From: Odobenus rosmarus divergens
Taxonomy: Eukaryota; Chordata; Mammalia; Carnivora; Odobenidae
Length of the DNA stretch: 64,000 nt
NCBI RefSeq assembly: GCF_000321225.1
Contig: NW_004450286.1
Span: forward strand, 848,858 to 912,857
Direction of reading: 5' to 3'
Shown here: positions 1-64,000 of the stretch, one piece after another
How positions within the stretch are numbered: position 1 is the first letter of the stretch
Layout: each line of letters opens with the position of its first letter
The notes under the pieces: model-generated
What the model was told of the DNA's origin: nothing
Database searches by the model: none
The model's input: only the letters and a program-made list of their open reading frames with translations
Position numbers and translations under genes: made by a program

Positions 1-1765
1 CTGGCTTGATTCCCACACTGACCTCTCCATACACTTCCCCAGTCACATGTATGATGGTGTATCTTCACGTGTTTGTAAACATTAGGAGGCTGTGTGAAAA
101 TAAGGCAGAACAGTGATCTGGGTTTGGGTTTGCCAAATGAAGCTGCAGTGAGAGAGGACAGGAGATCCTTTCTAGTTCTAACAACTGATTGTTCTCTTCC
201 CTATCTGGGCCATTGATGTGCTAAAAAGAAGGTTCCAGAGAACATATCAACATTTGCTATGTTTCTTAGGAAAAGGGAAGTTGGGGCTAGATAACTTTCT
301 GGAATTTGTCGAAAAGTCCTGGGAAAACCCAAAGTCCAAATGCCCCAGGGGCCTTGAAGCCCCTCCTACAGGGGCTTACTTGGATCTGAGTGGATCTGCA
401 AGGCTTTCAAAGCAAGCCACCCCCCTCAGCCAAATTTTTAAGGAACCATCTGGCTCCTTGCTCCTGGTCCCTGGGCTCCCAGCATGCATCTTGCCCCAGT
501 ACTCAGAGCTCAAGTCCAGAACCATAGCATCTAATACCACTTTAGATTTCATGCACAGGAGCCAGATTCCTGGCGGGACCTGGGCCAGCGGGAGAGGGAT
601 AGGAGACTCTAACCCTCCCAAAGGGTTAGGGACACTGACCAGTATGCCCCAGGCAGACAGCTCTGTGGACAGCCATGGAAGCCAGCCAATAGTGGCAAGG
701 GGGTGGCAGACTCCCTAGAGCGGGAGGCATTCAAAGCAGAGGGAAAACACTCTCCGTCATCATGTTCCGGAGAGGTCTGTGCCCTGCTGGGCAATGGACA
801 GGCCGCTGAGGTCCCTTCCAATCTGAAGATTGTCATTCTAAATACGAGCTGAACAACCAAGGGTCTTGCAGTTAATCCTTTGGAACCAGGGCTCCAAAGA
901 GGAGGCCCTGGGCTCAGGAGAGGAAAGGCCATTCTAGTAGGTGCCATCTGAGGCTGAGGGCTGCGGGGTTGGGGTTGAACATCTGTCCACCCGAGGACCA
1001 CAGAGAGGCTGGCCGGGGGAGTGGACACAGAGGACCGCAAGGGGCCCCTCCAGCCTGAAGATGCTAAGACGCCTCGAACCCCAGCCCTTCACAGGCATCT
1101 CTCCGCTGCTAGGAGAGCCGTCTGTGGAAATGCTCCAAAGCACACAGGTCCTGGCACTGGCACTTGGTCCCAAAATTCAGTTCCTGTACATGAGTCCTGG
1201 GGCCTGTGTCTGTGTCCCAGAGCAGCCTGGAGGGAGTCAGTATCAGGATCCCAGAGGCTCTCATCCACCTGCCTTTTAAATCCTCTTCATTACCAGCTAT
1301 AACAGTAGCACCGTCAGCAAAACCTAAAAATATGGGATGTGATAGGACAGAGCCTCTGGGGATGGCGGGCACGCAAAGCCAGGGCACCTGCACCTGTAGA
1401 GCGCCTTCCCGTACAGGTACGGGCCCGGGTGAGAGGCACCAAGCCAACAGCCAACACTGCTGCCCACCTCAATGGCACCTCTGGGTGAAGGGCCCCTGAT
1501 TCGAGGGGGTTTCCCCGCCAGAAAACCGTCAGCATAAATACACAAATCAGGCACGGCTTTCATGAGGTCCGTTGGCCCCAAGGCACACAAGACCAGGGCC
1601 CGCACAGAGGTGTACGGCAAGCCTGCCCACTGCATGTCCCTTCTGGTGCCTCAACTGTCCCTCTACCTCCACGGGCAGCCCCAGGCATGGGAGGCGCACC
1701 TGGGAAGACATGGACCCAGCAGACGCGCAAGGACATGGCAGGGGGCGGGGGAGGGAGCCACTCAC
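1..1765 (-). other. ADAMTS14 intron 12 (partial)
   Basis: Non-coding sequence after the exon 12 donor. No exon-like block with ADAMTS similarity, no clear repeat and no RNA gene was seen. The open frames here have no family features. Confidence 0.8.
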
Positions 1766-54236
<52,471 letters not shown>

Positions 54237-55549
54237 GTGGCCGCGCGCGGACGCGGGCCGGAGGGCGCCCGAGCCCCCAGCTCCCGGCTGCCGGCGAGGC
54301 TGGAGCGCGCCCAGGACTGCCGAGCGCGGGCCAGCCGGCCTCCGCCTGCTCTGCCGCCGCCGGCCCGCCAGCTCCCGGCCCCCCGCCCGCGCCACCGCCT
54401 GGACCGCTGGCTCCGCGCGCCCGAGGCTGCCGGCGGGAGAGCGGAGCGGCCGACGCGCCAGCGCCCCCGGTGCCAACTGCCGCGAGCCGGTCGGTCCGCC
54501 CGCGCCGTGACGCTCCGGGACGCGGCGGGAGCCGGCCAAGGGGGCGGCGGGGCGGGCCGGGCCTTGGGGCGGGGGGGTGCACGCTGGCGGGGCGGGGCCG
54601 GGCGCGGGTCGGACGGGGGGCGCCGCGCGGCCGGGGCGGAGCGCGGGGCCGGGGAGTGCAGCGGCTCAGCCGGATCGGAAGTGCCACGCGGAGCCAGCGG
54701 CCCGGGCTCCCCCAGAGTGACGGTCCGTAGCCGTAGCCGCTTTCCTTGTCCCCTCGGTTCCCCTTACTTGGCCGCAGGGCCCCCCTGTCCAGAGCCACTG
54801 GGCCGAAGGGATGTCCAACTCCGTTTGGGTGGGGAGACGGTGAGCACCTCTCCTCCCCAAGAGAGGGTGTCTCCTTCTTTCTCTCCTAATGGTCTTGACG
54901 CCCTCCACTAACCTTTGACCCCTTGGATCCACCCATTTCGCCGACTACAGTTCTCTCGGCCCCCAATTGCAGTGAGCGGCCCGTGTCCTAGTCAAGTGCG
55001 GGACTGGGCAAAGTGAGGAGAGTGTCCTGGCTTTATGCCCAGAGGGCCCTGACTGACATCCCAGCACTGCGCCTCCTAACTAGAGCCCATAGTAGCTGTT
55101 CAATAAATAAAATATCCTCCACCTCTGGCACCAGTAACCCCTCCACAGCCCAAGGTGGGAAAAACCAAGAGTCAGAGATGAGAGTGGATTGCTGGTTTTG
55201 CAGTGTTGCTGAGACCAGTTCAGTAGTCAGGGCAAATAGCCCAGCTCCTGCTTGACTGTATAAATGTGTTCTTAACAATTTGCAAATGAACTGTATTTCA
55301 AGCAAGCCAGAGGTGGGAACTGGAGAAAGGAGTTTTTTGTGTGTGCTTTTTTTTTTTTTAAGGAACTGTGGAATAAAGAATCTTTGTATAAAGTGTATAA
55401 AGACCCCTAATCTTTCTGCTTTTGAGGCCAGACATTTTGTTGTGGGGCCTTCTTAAAAGGAGACCAACTTGTGGGTGGAAATTCCCTAACCAGACTTCTC
55501 TTGGGAATCTCTGGATCCCCTGAGAGAGGCCTTGGCTTCCTGCACTCTT

Positions 55550-55575
55550 CCCCCCCCCCCCCCCCCCCCCCCCCC
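55550..55575. repeat. Homopolymer of 26 C
   Basis: Uninterrupted C run (G run on the other strand) about 1.3 kb upstream of the ADAMTS14 start. The true length is uncertain in short-read assemblies. Confidence 0.9.
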
Positions 55576-56214
55576 GCCCATGACGTGAGGCCTCCCCGTC
55601 TGCACCCTTGCTGGGCTCTGAATATGTTCCTGCCTTATGGGTAGAGAGCTGGATTCCTCATCCCCATGGCCCCAGGCCCTGGCCCAGGACCTCCTGAGAG
55701 GCAGTACTTCTGGAGTGAGGAGGCTTTTGGAGGGGCCAGTGCATTTATGAAAGCAGTTTCAGAGAGCTGAAGCGGTGTCCCAGGTCACACAGCTCATTTG
55801 CAGCAGAGCTGGAATCTGAATCCAGAGTCTAGTGCTGAGCCGGAAAAAGAGAAAAGATTAGGGATCAGTAGACTACTCTAGGCTGAACTTTGCCAAGTAC
55901 AATCTGTATGACCAAGGGCAAGTCATTTTTCCTTTTGGGCTGCAGGTCCTCATCTGTCAAAAGGGGAAACCATGAGGCTCACAGGACTTACAGACAAACT
56001 CTGAGGTCCTGTGGAAACGCAGAGCATATTCTATTCCAAGCAACACCAAGACCATCCAGTTATTTGAAAATGGAACCACCAAACTGATCTATATTAAGTT
56101 CAGGAAAAATAGAGTTCCTTTTTCTCCTCTTTCTGGTCCTTTAAGATCTGTGAAGTCAAGAGCCAGACTGTGGTTTTGCGTGTGAGGGCAGATGACGCAA
56201 GAATGTGAGGGGTA

Positions 56215-56316
56215 NNNNNNNNNNNNNNNNNNNNNNNNNNNNNNNNNNNNNNNNNNNNNNNNNNNNNNNNNNNNNNNNNNNNNNNNNNNNNNNNNNNNNN
56301 NNNNNNNNNNNNNNNN
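56215..56316. other. Assembly gap (102 N)
   Basis: 102 unknown bases about 2 kb upstream of the ADAMTS14 start codon. The flanks are not similar to each other, unlike the intronic gap. Confidence 0.99.
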
Positions 56317-57669
56317 GGGGACTTGGAGGAGAGGCTCTGAGATAACCAGGCTGGAACTGTCTCCAGCTGGCCCTCCACAAATCCACTAAATGAGCTCAGG
56401 ATAAAATGACCTCCCTTCTTGGGATCTCAGTCTTCCCACTGCCGAGTGGGGGCCCTGTGAAGACAGAAACGAAAAGTCACGGCATGTGATCACTGATTTT
56501 CTCCCTTGCCATCCCAAAAGCTTGCCTAGCCCCCTCCCTGAGCCCCACCCCATTCTTCCTGCCTTAAACGTGGGAAGTCAAGAGGGGCTGATTGCAGCTG
56601 GGACCCCAGCAGCCTGACTCATGAGCAATGGGCTGGGGCCTTCCCCGGAGCCAGTCGTGGCAAGCAAAGAGCAAAACCTCACCCCGATTCTTACCCCCAC
56701 CCCCTTCCCTGGGGCTACAACGGTTGCTTTTGTTGGCAAGCATTGTTATGCCCAAGCTCTTTTCTACTGAGGAAGCCTTTGTTAGGAAGAGAGGACAGGG
56801 GAGCATAACTCAGAGCCTGGGCAGAAGGTGGAGGAAATGGCCGGGGGCAGGCCCCTCTTCTGGGGGTGAACAGGGCCAAAGTAAAAAAATCTACAGGCAT
56901 CAGCTGGAGACTCTCCTAGGAAGGCAAGTTCTGGGTTCCCTGTCTCTCACCTTGGGACTCTCGCACAGTGGAGTATGGCTTGGGTGTTTCTCTTGCCGAC
57001 GGCCCTCCAACGTTTATCGCGCGCTCCTTCTGTCCAAGGCCCTGGCAGAGGAGGGGAGATGCAAACAGTTGGCACTGCGCCGTCAACAGCCAATTGGAAG
57101 ACACAACGGGTGCCTGAGAGAGCCTGAAAACCGGGAAAGAGAAGCAAGTCTGGTAAAGGAGCAGAGTCACCAGTGAGTGCTATGGGGATTCCAAAAGGAA
57201 AGGGGCTCAGGACAAGTTCCGTGGAAGACCCGGGTCCACGCCAAAGCCCACAGGCTTCAGAGTACACCGTGGTGCCCACACGAGATTCTCCCACCCTCAC
57301 CCCCTGAGAGGTCATGTGGGTCAGTGTCTTCCTTTTTTCTTTTTAAAAACCTTTCTGTTGTGAAAACTAGAACGCACCCAGAAGAGTATTATCTGCTCGT
57401 TTTCTACACAGGGTAAACTGAGGCCCAGAAAGCAGAGGTGACTTCTCCGAGGCCACACAGTGGACTTGTTCAGGGGCAGGATAACACCCCAAGACTCCTG
57501 GCTCCTGGTCAGGTCATCCTAGGGCTTCACCCTTTTGGTCCCTCCCACCCAGGACTTTGTCCCTTTGGCTACTCATCATTGGTTCTAACCTCACTGCTAG
57601 GGGAAGAAGAAAGGTTTGGAGTTCTTCCTCCTGGTATCTGAGAACCACAGTCCAACTAAGAAGTTCCAG

Positions 57670-57866
57670 GTCAGTAGTTCCCCAATCAGGGTCCCGCAGA
57701 CCAGCAGAATCAGCATCATTTAGGTGTTTGTTATCAGTTTGAATTCTCAGGCCCCACCCCAGACCTGTTCCACCAGAATCTCCGGGGGTGGGGCCCAGCA
57801 ACCCGTGCTTTATCAAACCTTCCAGGGGATTCTAATGCATGCTCGAATATAAGAATCACTGTTCTA
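57670..57866 (-). mobile_element. MER5A DNA transposon remnant, near full length
   Basis: Begins cagtagttccccaatcaggg and ends ataagaatcactgttc, with caggccccaccccagacctg and gggggtggggcccagcaacc between. This is the MER5A1 layout in reverse orientation. Confidence 0.8.
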
Positions 57867-58061
57867 AGCAAAGCCTTGCAAATGAGGGCCAAATTAGGAC
57901 GAGAACAAACTCAGAGGATCTGTGACCTGCTCCTCATTAAAGGCTGCCACCCTCACCGCCTATCCTCAGTCTCTAAAGCCTGGCCTCAAGCTATATCTGA
58001 AGTCTGGGTCTGGACAGAGATCCAGATGCATCCAGAGCAACCAGAGACCATGCCTTGTGGT

Positions 58062-58137
58062 CCTTCCCCACATCACCCTCCTCCGCCCCCCTCCCCTCCC
58101 TTCTCCTCCCCTCCCCTCCCCTCCGCCCACCCCCCGC
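58062..58137. repeat. C/T-rich simple tract (cccct repeats)
   Basis: Nearly pure pyrimidine stretch made of repeated cctcccctcccct units. Low-complexity sequence. Confidence 0.8.
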
Positions 58138-58984
58138 ATTCCCTTTGCACATTTCTTGGCAAGTGTTTAGTGACTGTATCTAGGAGACCCGGATGGGTTA
58201 AGTTAACCACAGTGATTTGTCATACATTACGGAACAGCTGACACCCCCGAGACCGGCTGAACCATGAGATCAGTTAGAAACAATGCTGTTTGTGCCCTGT
58301 GTGTAGACACTGTATGGTTGTGGGGTTACTGCATGTTGAGGGGTTCAGGGAGAGGAGGTCTCCTTGTCCTTGTAAGGAGGGATGCCAGAAAGGCCAGCTG
58401 TCCTTCAGGAAATCTGTTTCTACCATTTCCTTTCCGGAAACTGTAGGTTTATAATTGCAAACCGAAGTCCAGTGCAGCCCTTGGCATTGGCCCCTTGGGG
58501 CTCAAGAGAAGCAGGCAGAAAGCAGAGACCCTCTCCTATTTCCGGGAGCCCCTAGGTTGTGATAGAAGGTCTCAGAAATATTTGGCAAGGACTCATTGCA
58601 CACAAGCCTTTCTTTGAATCCTGGTGTCCTCTTTGATGTCATGGTGGCATCCTGCAGCGAAGATAGGCCAGGCCTCCATTCTGGTCCTTTCTCTAGATCA
58701 GTTGGGTTACATGTAACCAAATAAATAAATATGGCTTAATGTATTACTCCACATAATATGGAATACTGAAACATGCCTGTGCCTGCCTGGTTAATTTGGC
58801 AGCCCAACAGAATTATCCAGCACCCCATTTCCTTCCTCTTTCTACTCTGCCATGTTTGTGGTTAGTCTTATCCTCAGGCTTGTCCCGTCTTAGTCACAAA
58901 ATGGCTGCATTAGCGCCGGCCTAATGCATATGTTCACCAAATGCAATGGTGACCAGAGGCAATGGAAAAGGGAGTTCTTTCTTG

Positions 58985-59480
58985 TGCCCTCATTTTAAAA
59001 ATTTTATTACGCAAATTTTCAAACACACACAAAAGAAGACAGAGTAGTATGAAGCCACCACCCACCCACCCCCAACACCCCCTACATTTACCCACAACCC
59101 AGCTTCGATCATTGTTAGCCCAAGATGGGTCTTGTTTCACTGTTACCCCTCCCCTCCATACATCCTGGGTTATTGTAAAGCAAATCTCAGGCATCATCTC
59201 CCATTTAGTATCAGTAGCTAATAGATAAAAGACTCTCTCCTTTAAAAACAAAAACAAAACAACATTAACAACAAAAAGACATTGCTTTATCACATCTAAC
59301 AAAATCATCACAATTTCTTAAAATCATCTTATATCCACTCATCGTTTACATTGCTCGGTCACAGAAATCTTTGTTTTCTTTAGTTTTGTTTTGAAGACTT
59401 GGTTTGTTCAAATCGGGGTCCAAACAAAGTCCACACAATGTATTTGGCTGATGTGTCTCAGAAGACTCCTTTAATCTAAA
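58985..59480 (+). mobile_element. Ancient L1 (L1M-type) 3' UTR
   Basis: Blocks such as ttattgtaaagcaaatctca and gatgtgtctcagaagactcc match the old L1M 3' UTR order. A simple A/C-rich stretch (about 59020-59090) interrupts it. Confidence 0.65.
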
Positions 59481-59482
59481 CC

Positions 59483-59690
59483 ATGGGTGGGCAGACACAT
59501 GGGGCCAAACCCAGCCCACAGCCTGTTTGTGTACACACACCCCACCACCTTCACTTGTTTATGCTTTCTCGGCTTCATTTCATGCTGCAAAGCAGAGTGG
59601 AGTTGTTTCTACAGAGCCAGGATGAGCCGCCAAGACTAAAATATTTATTACTTGGCCTTTACAGAAAAGGTTTGATGACCCCTCATCTAA
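59483..59690. mobile_element. hAT-type non-autonomous DNA transposon remnant, opposite orientation
   Basis: Reverse-complement relative of 26045-26231: gtgggcagacacatggggcc, aaacccagcccacagcctgt and a closing ggcctttacagaaaaggttt. Directly abuts the old L1 fragment on its left. Confidence 0.6.
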
Positions 59691-60627
59691 ACAATTTCCC
59701 CCGTCTTTTTTCTTCCTCTCCATTTTTTGGGTTGAAGAAAGGAGGACATTTCTCCCACAGAATTCCGCATTTTCTGGTGTCCCGTTTGAAGGGCCAGGTA
59801 GAAGCTTCCAGAGGCCGACCTACAGCAGTGTGCCCAGCTGAGGCCCTCCTCGGAAGCACGTGGCTGCTCAGGACCTGAATGAAATCGGATTTCTATCGGG
59901 AAGGAGGGAGGGGAGTGAATAGTTGATGATCCCAACCTTCCAAAATGGACCAACTCGGCAAAATGCTGGAGGGGGTTGTGTCTCCGTCTGCTGGCTGTAA
60001 CCAGTCGGGGTGCCGCTGTGCCCCCAGGACACAGATTCTCCTTGTTCCATCTTCCAACTTGGGATCAGCATCTAACAACCCCTTGGCACGCCCCCTTTCC
60101 CAGGTTTGTGCCCTACACCAGAGATCCAGAGGGGACTATGGCACGCCCCTCTGAGCTCATCATCCCCTGAGGGTGTTCCCGGGAGGTGCCGGGAGGGCAT
60201 GGAGAAAGGATGCCAAATCCGCATTTGCCCAGCCAAAGGAGGTGCCCAAGGACTGGTGGGGAGGATGGGGCAGGATCCTACCTCTCAGGAGCTGAAAAGC
60301 CCTGTTAAGGGGTCTGGCCCATCCAGAAGGCTCTCAGCAGCCCCTGGAAGCTTCTATGAGGGGCCAGGAGCAGCATTAGGCTTGAGAAAGTTAGTGAGAT
60401 GTAAAACCTGCTATCAGGTTCCTCACTCACACAGCGGCATGAGTCAACCATGGTTGTATACTGGGGTGATTAGACCCCAGGGGGTGAAAGCGTTAGGATA
60501 CAGTAGGAGGGGTGCTTATAATAGTATTTTGTCTTTTCCAAAATATGTCAAATATATACATTTTCAATACATTTGTCTTTATATTATATTTCATATTATA
60601 TAATCTATATTTTAATGTACAATTTAT

Positions 60628-61011
60628 GAACAATCTGAGGGTTGCTGGAGGGGAGGTGGGTGGTGGGATGGGGTAACTGGGGCATTAAAGAAGGCACAGG
60701 ACGTGGACGCCTGGGTGGCTCAGTTGGTTAAGCGACTGCCTTCGGCTCAGGTCATGATCCTGGAGTCCCGGGATCGAGTCCCGCATCGGGCTCCCTGCTC
60801 GGCAGGGAGTCTGCTTCTCCCTCTGACCCTCTTCCCTCTCGTGCTATCTCTCATTCTCTCTCTCTCAAATAAATAAATAAAATCTTTAAAAAAAAAAGAA
60901 GGCACAGGACGTAATGAGCACTGGGTACTATATACAACTGATGAATCACTGAAACTAATAATACACTCTATATTAATTAATTGAATTTAAATTAAAAAAT
61001 TTTTAAATAAC
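60628..61011 (+). mobile_element. 5'-truncated carnivore L1 3' end, split by a SINE
   Basis: The pieces 60628-60704 and 60913-61011 form a single L1 3' terminus (ggggtaactggggcattaaag, then aatgagcactgggtactata and an A-rich end). An 11-base duplication GTACAATTTAT at 60617-60627 and 61012-61022 marks its own insertion. The host site is AT-rich, suiting L1 endonuclease preference. Confidence 0.85.
60705..60894 (+). mobile_element. Carnivore tRNA-Lys SINE (SINEC), inserted in an L1
   Basis: Full-length element, almost the same in sequence as the one at 18845. Flanked by a perfect 18-base target-site duplication (AAAGAAGGCACAGGACGT at 60687-60704 and 60895-60912) derived from the L1 it interrupts. 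Confidence 0.95.
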
Positions 61012-62287
61012 GTACAATTTATACATTATATATTATATACTATAAAATATATAATTATATCACAATGTATAAAATGCCTAATTTATTATATATTTAATAT
61101 AAAATTTTATTTGTATATTATATAGTTATTAAATTATATATCAATATAAAGATATCTATCTGACATATTTCAGAAAGACAGAATACCCTTGTATGTCTGT
61201 ATTTTCAGCGTCATGCAGTGCATCACAGGGTAGCATTCTAATGATGAAACTGAGCCTCTGGAATGACACCACGGAGGTAGCACCTTTTCTCTCTTCACCC
61301 AAAGCCACCTTTGCTCCAATAGGTGGCTCTGCGCTATGGCCCCTCTTGGAGCTGGTTTTTAAATCTGGAAAATGAGAACAGAAATCCCTATCTCACATCA
61401 GGGACGGACACGCACAATACCAGCCATATATCTGGAAGTCCGTTAAGAGCCGGGGCAGAGGAGGCAAAATACTATTGGCATTTCGCTTCCTTCTTAGCTC
61501 TTAAAACTGAACGCCCTGAGTCCTGAAAGGCCTCACTGTCTGCCACTCAAAGGGCAGACGGGTTGGAGGTGAGGCTACATTTGCTCATTTCCAGGATGAC
61601 CTGCCCTCTTTCAAACGGGGACGGGGTGGAGGGGACACACAGGCACCCACACTTTGCCTGTGGAATTCCTGCCTTCCCTCGGCACGGAGCTTTCGCAAGC
61701 CCTGGCTTCAAAATCGTCATGAGTTGACAGTTGTCCTCTGTGTCCTCCAAAAGAGGGAGAGGTCTTTATTGAGCGCCGACTGTGTGCTGGGCGCTCTGGA
61801 AAGCACTGTCCAGGCCCCAAGAAACCCAGGAAACATCCGCTCCTCCAGCTCTGCTCTCCGTGGACAAACTCTGAACTCAGTTCAGGTGATCTGGATGTAT
61901 GCCTGCTTGTGAGTCCAGCGGTGAAGGTGACATTGTGTATGATGTTGTGTATGCATTTGCCCAGCGAGAGGAAAAACCTCAGCTGGGAAGTTGGAAGGCT
62001 GGGGTTCTGGTCAAGACTCTGCTTAACGGGCTGGGGAGTTCTGGGCAGTGCCTTCCGGCCCTGCGCTGTGAGCGCACAGATGAGATCACCTCTCGGGGGG
62101 CCGCTGAGCGCCCCCCATGACTCAGCCCCCAGGGCTTTGCACACAGGCTCTTTCCTGAGCCAGGAGTGCCTTCCCCCCACCTCCTCCTGGCAAGCTATGA
62201 CTTCCTTTAGATCCTTTGTCAGCAACCTCCTCCTCCCTGAACCCATTATGACACATACTTCTCAGTGAAGCATTTCTTATCAATTTT

Positions 62288-62472
62288 TGAAAAAGATTTT
62301 ATTTATATATTTGGCAGAGAGAGAGAGAGCACAAGCAGGGGGAGCAGCAGGGAGAGGGAGAAGCAGGCTCCCCCTGAGCAGGGAGCCCGATGTGGGGCTC
62401 GATTCCAGGACACCGGGATCATGACCTGAGCCAAAGGCAGCAGCTTAACCGATTGAGCCCCATAGAGGGCCC
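62288..62472 (-). mobile_element. Carnivore SINE (SINEC), older copy
   Basis: Minus-strand copy: AAGATTTTATTTATATATTTGG, a GAGAGA run, then the reverse complement of the tRNA-like region ending in gattgagcccc. Near-perfect target-site duplication (TCTTATCAATTTT at 62275-62287, TCTTGTCAATTTT at 62473-62485, one mismatch). Confidence 0.88.
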
Positions 62473-64000
62473 TCTTGTCAATTTTCTTAAGGGCAGGGCT
62501 CAGGTGCCGTCTCACTGAGGCTTGGCACACAGGAGGTGCTCAATAAAAGTGTGCTGTATTGACTAGCATCGAGGTCCCTTCCCTCAGCCCTCCACGCTGG
62601 GTGAGCAGCACTCTCCAGAGGGCTAAGTCATTCTTCTAACGGTTTGAACCCCTCGCTGTGAAGGCTGTGAGGTGAAAAAGGACAGAGGCCTCCAGAGATT
62701 CTCAGGCCTTGGGAACCAGGGGAGGCTTGAAACACATCACCTCCCCCGACAGCTGATGATGACACCCTTCCGGTCACCATTAGTCACCCACCCGCCACAG
62801 ACACTTCTGTTCTTTTTATAACTCCGGGCAGCTGAGGCCAGCGGGCCCTACACCTGCCCCCACATTTCTGCTCCACAGGCCTCCAGGATGTGCTTTTTGG
62901 CAAGGCCTCCAGATCAATTAGCCAAGTCGGTGCTGAGAAGTTGGGAGGTTTGTGGGGTGGGAACCGGGTCAGAAATCCCTCACAGCCAGCAAAGAGCTAC
63001 TTTGGGCCAGTGGAGCCGAGCCTTGGGCAGAAGGGGTGCCAAGGGCTGTGGGAAGACCAGGTCACGGAGAGAGCAAAGTGCACGGGGCATTTAAAGCACA
63101 GGGTGAAGACCCAAATCCGGAGCGGGCTAAAAAAAGGGCCGTAGATTGCATGTTACAAGCTGTGTGCTCTCCCGGGTCCACCCAGCTGGCCAAGAGGAAG
63201 CTTCCTCCCACCCTGCCGCCACTGACCTCCACCGAATGTTCCAAATAGGTCCACATATGTCTCCAGCCCCGTGGCCCAGAGAGCAGAGCAGCTGAGAGAT
63301 GGAGCCCTCCCTGGAGGCAGCCACACCCAGTGACCTCACGGCTCACCACTGAGCCGGGAGCACCAGGGGGAGGCAGAAGGCTGGGCCCTCCATCAGTCCC
63401 TGGGGAGTGGCTTTTGGAAGGGGCACCCCTATCAAAGGGCAAATGGCCCAGATAGCCAAACACAAGCCACAGATTAGCTCCAAGGCTACATGGGTTTATC
63501 GGTCACCTGCAGACATGTCAGTAGCTGCTGCCCATCGTGGGCTTGGGTGTCGAGCCAAACAGAGTCTCCTTAGAATCATGTCCCAACAAATACGGCGGAA
63601 ATGATGCACGTCTGTGAGCCGAGCAGAAAGAGGCCACCTGTCTCCTTAAGTGCAAGGGCAGTGGGGAGCTACATCCTTTTTTCCCTTGGCTGAGCCCTGA
63701 CTCGGACTAGAGCATCAAGAAGCAGGGTCTGAGACACCCAGGGGAAGGCTGCTGGGGGAACCAGGTACCTGGGGTCCAAGAGAGGGAAGGAGGCTGCAGA
63801 ACAGGCATCAAACTGATAAGAGGGCTCCGGGAGCCCAGCCTGTGACTTAGGTGACCTGTTTGTGTCCACCTGCAAAGAACCCCCACCCATGGGACTTCCT
63901 TCCCTGCTTGATCCACCTGACTTTCCCGATCCTAGCAAAAGGGAAGGCCCCAGGGGAATCCTGATCTCATCCAGCTGGCAGGAACATGAGGGCTCCACGA

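Larger units (their letters stand above)
60530..61160. repeat. AT-rich island hosting L1 and SINE
   Basis: Sequence on both sides of the L1 (60540-60627 and 61012-61160) is dominated by TATA/ATAT motifs and short A/T palindromes. It reads as one AT-rich block opened by the L1 insertion. Confidence 0.75.
54771..64000. other. Upstream intergenic region
   Basis: No gene supported. In human, the next gene on this side (PRF1) lies tens of kb away (from memory), in keeping with an empty stretch here. Contents: a 26-C run, MIR fragments near 55735-55990 and 57400-57490, a 102-base gap, a MER5A, a CT-rich tract (58062-58137), an ancient L1 3' UTR, a hAT remnant, an AT-rich island with nested L1 and SINE, and a second SINE at 62.3 kb. 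Confidence 0.7.

Noticed and set aside
1..1765. Search for ADAMTS14 exon 13
   Set aside because: No stretch encodes the expected cysteine-rich block on the minus strand, so the exon must lie further left.
54237..54539. In-frame N-terminal extension upstream of the ADAMTS14 ATG
   Set aside because: The frame is open for about 100 codons but has no upstream ATG (its first codon is TTG), and an extension would bury the signal peptide.
56628..57176. 182-codon open frame upstream of ADAMTS14
   Set aside because: No recognisable domain, no splice or initiation context, in intergenic DNA with no other gene evidence.

Overview
This is nuclear DNA from a placental mammal of the order Carnivora. The evidence is short exons with canonical GT-AG splice sites in a sea of non-coding sequence, one CpG-island promoter, old mammal-wide repeats (MIR, L2, MER5A, MER20, L1M) and several tRNA-Lys-derived carnivore SINEs (SINEC/CanSINE). 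The SINE type, with the head 'cgcctgggtggctcagttgg', a CT-rich body and an AATAAA-rich tail, looks arctoid (bear or seal-like) rather than cat or dog. That placement is from memory of the SINE subfamilies. Two N-gaps mark it as a draft assembly.

Only one protein-coding gene is supported: ADAMTS14, a secreted zinc metalloprotease that removes N-propeptides from fibrillar procollagen. It lies on the minus strand. Exon 1 is at 54155-54236, inside a CpG island, and the gene runs leftward to exon 12 (1766-1941). The rest of the gene lies beyond base 1. The 12 exons join in frame into about 642 residues: signal peptide, propeptide, furin site RKRR, catalytic domain with HETGHVLGMEHD, disintegrin-like domain, first thrombospondin repeat and the start of the cysteine-rich region. 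Every intron phase matches across its junction. No stop or frameshift is seen.

Layout: 1-1765 is part of intron 12; 1766-11646 holds exons 12 to 5 with short introns; 11647-25248 is intron 4; exon 4 is at 25249-25439; exon 3 is at 30112-30268; 30269-52056 is the large intron 2, which contains a false duplication beside a 50-base gap and an unexplained CpG-rich patch near 37.4-37.8 kb; exon 2 is at 52057-52499; intron 1 runs to 54154. From about 54.8 kb to the right end is upstream intergenic DNA with repeats, a 102-base gap and nested transposons at 60.6-61.0 kb. I found no second gene, and nothing that looks like a new biological system. The points most worth a second look are two tandem splice sites (a 9-nt double donor at exon 6 and a NAGNAG acceptor at exon 2), the intronic CpG island, the duplicated assembly segment, and a tail-to-tail SINE pair.
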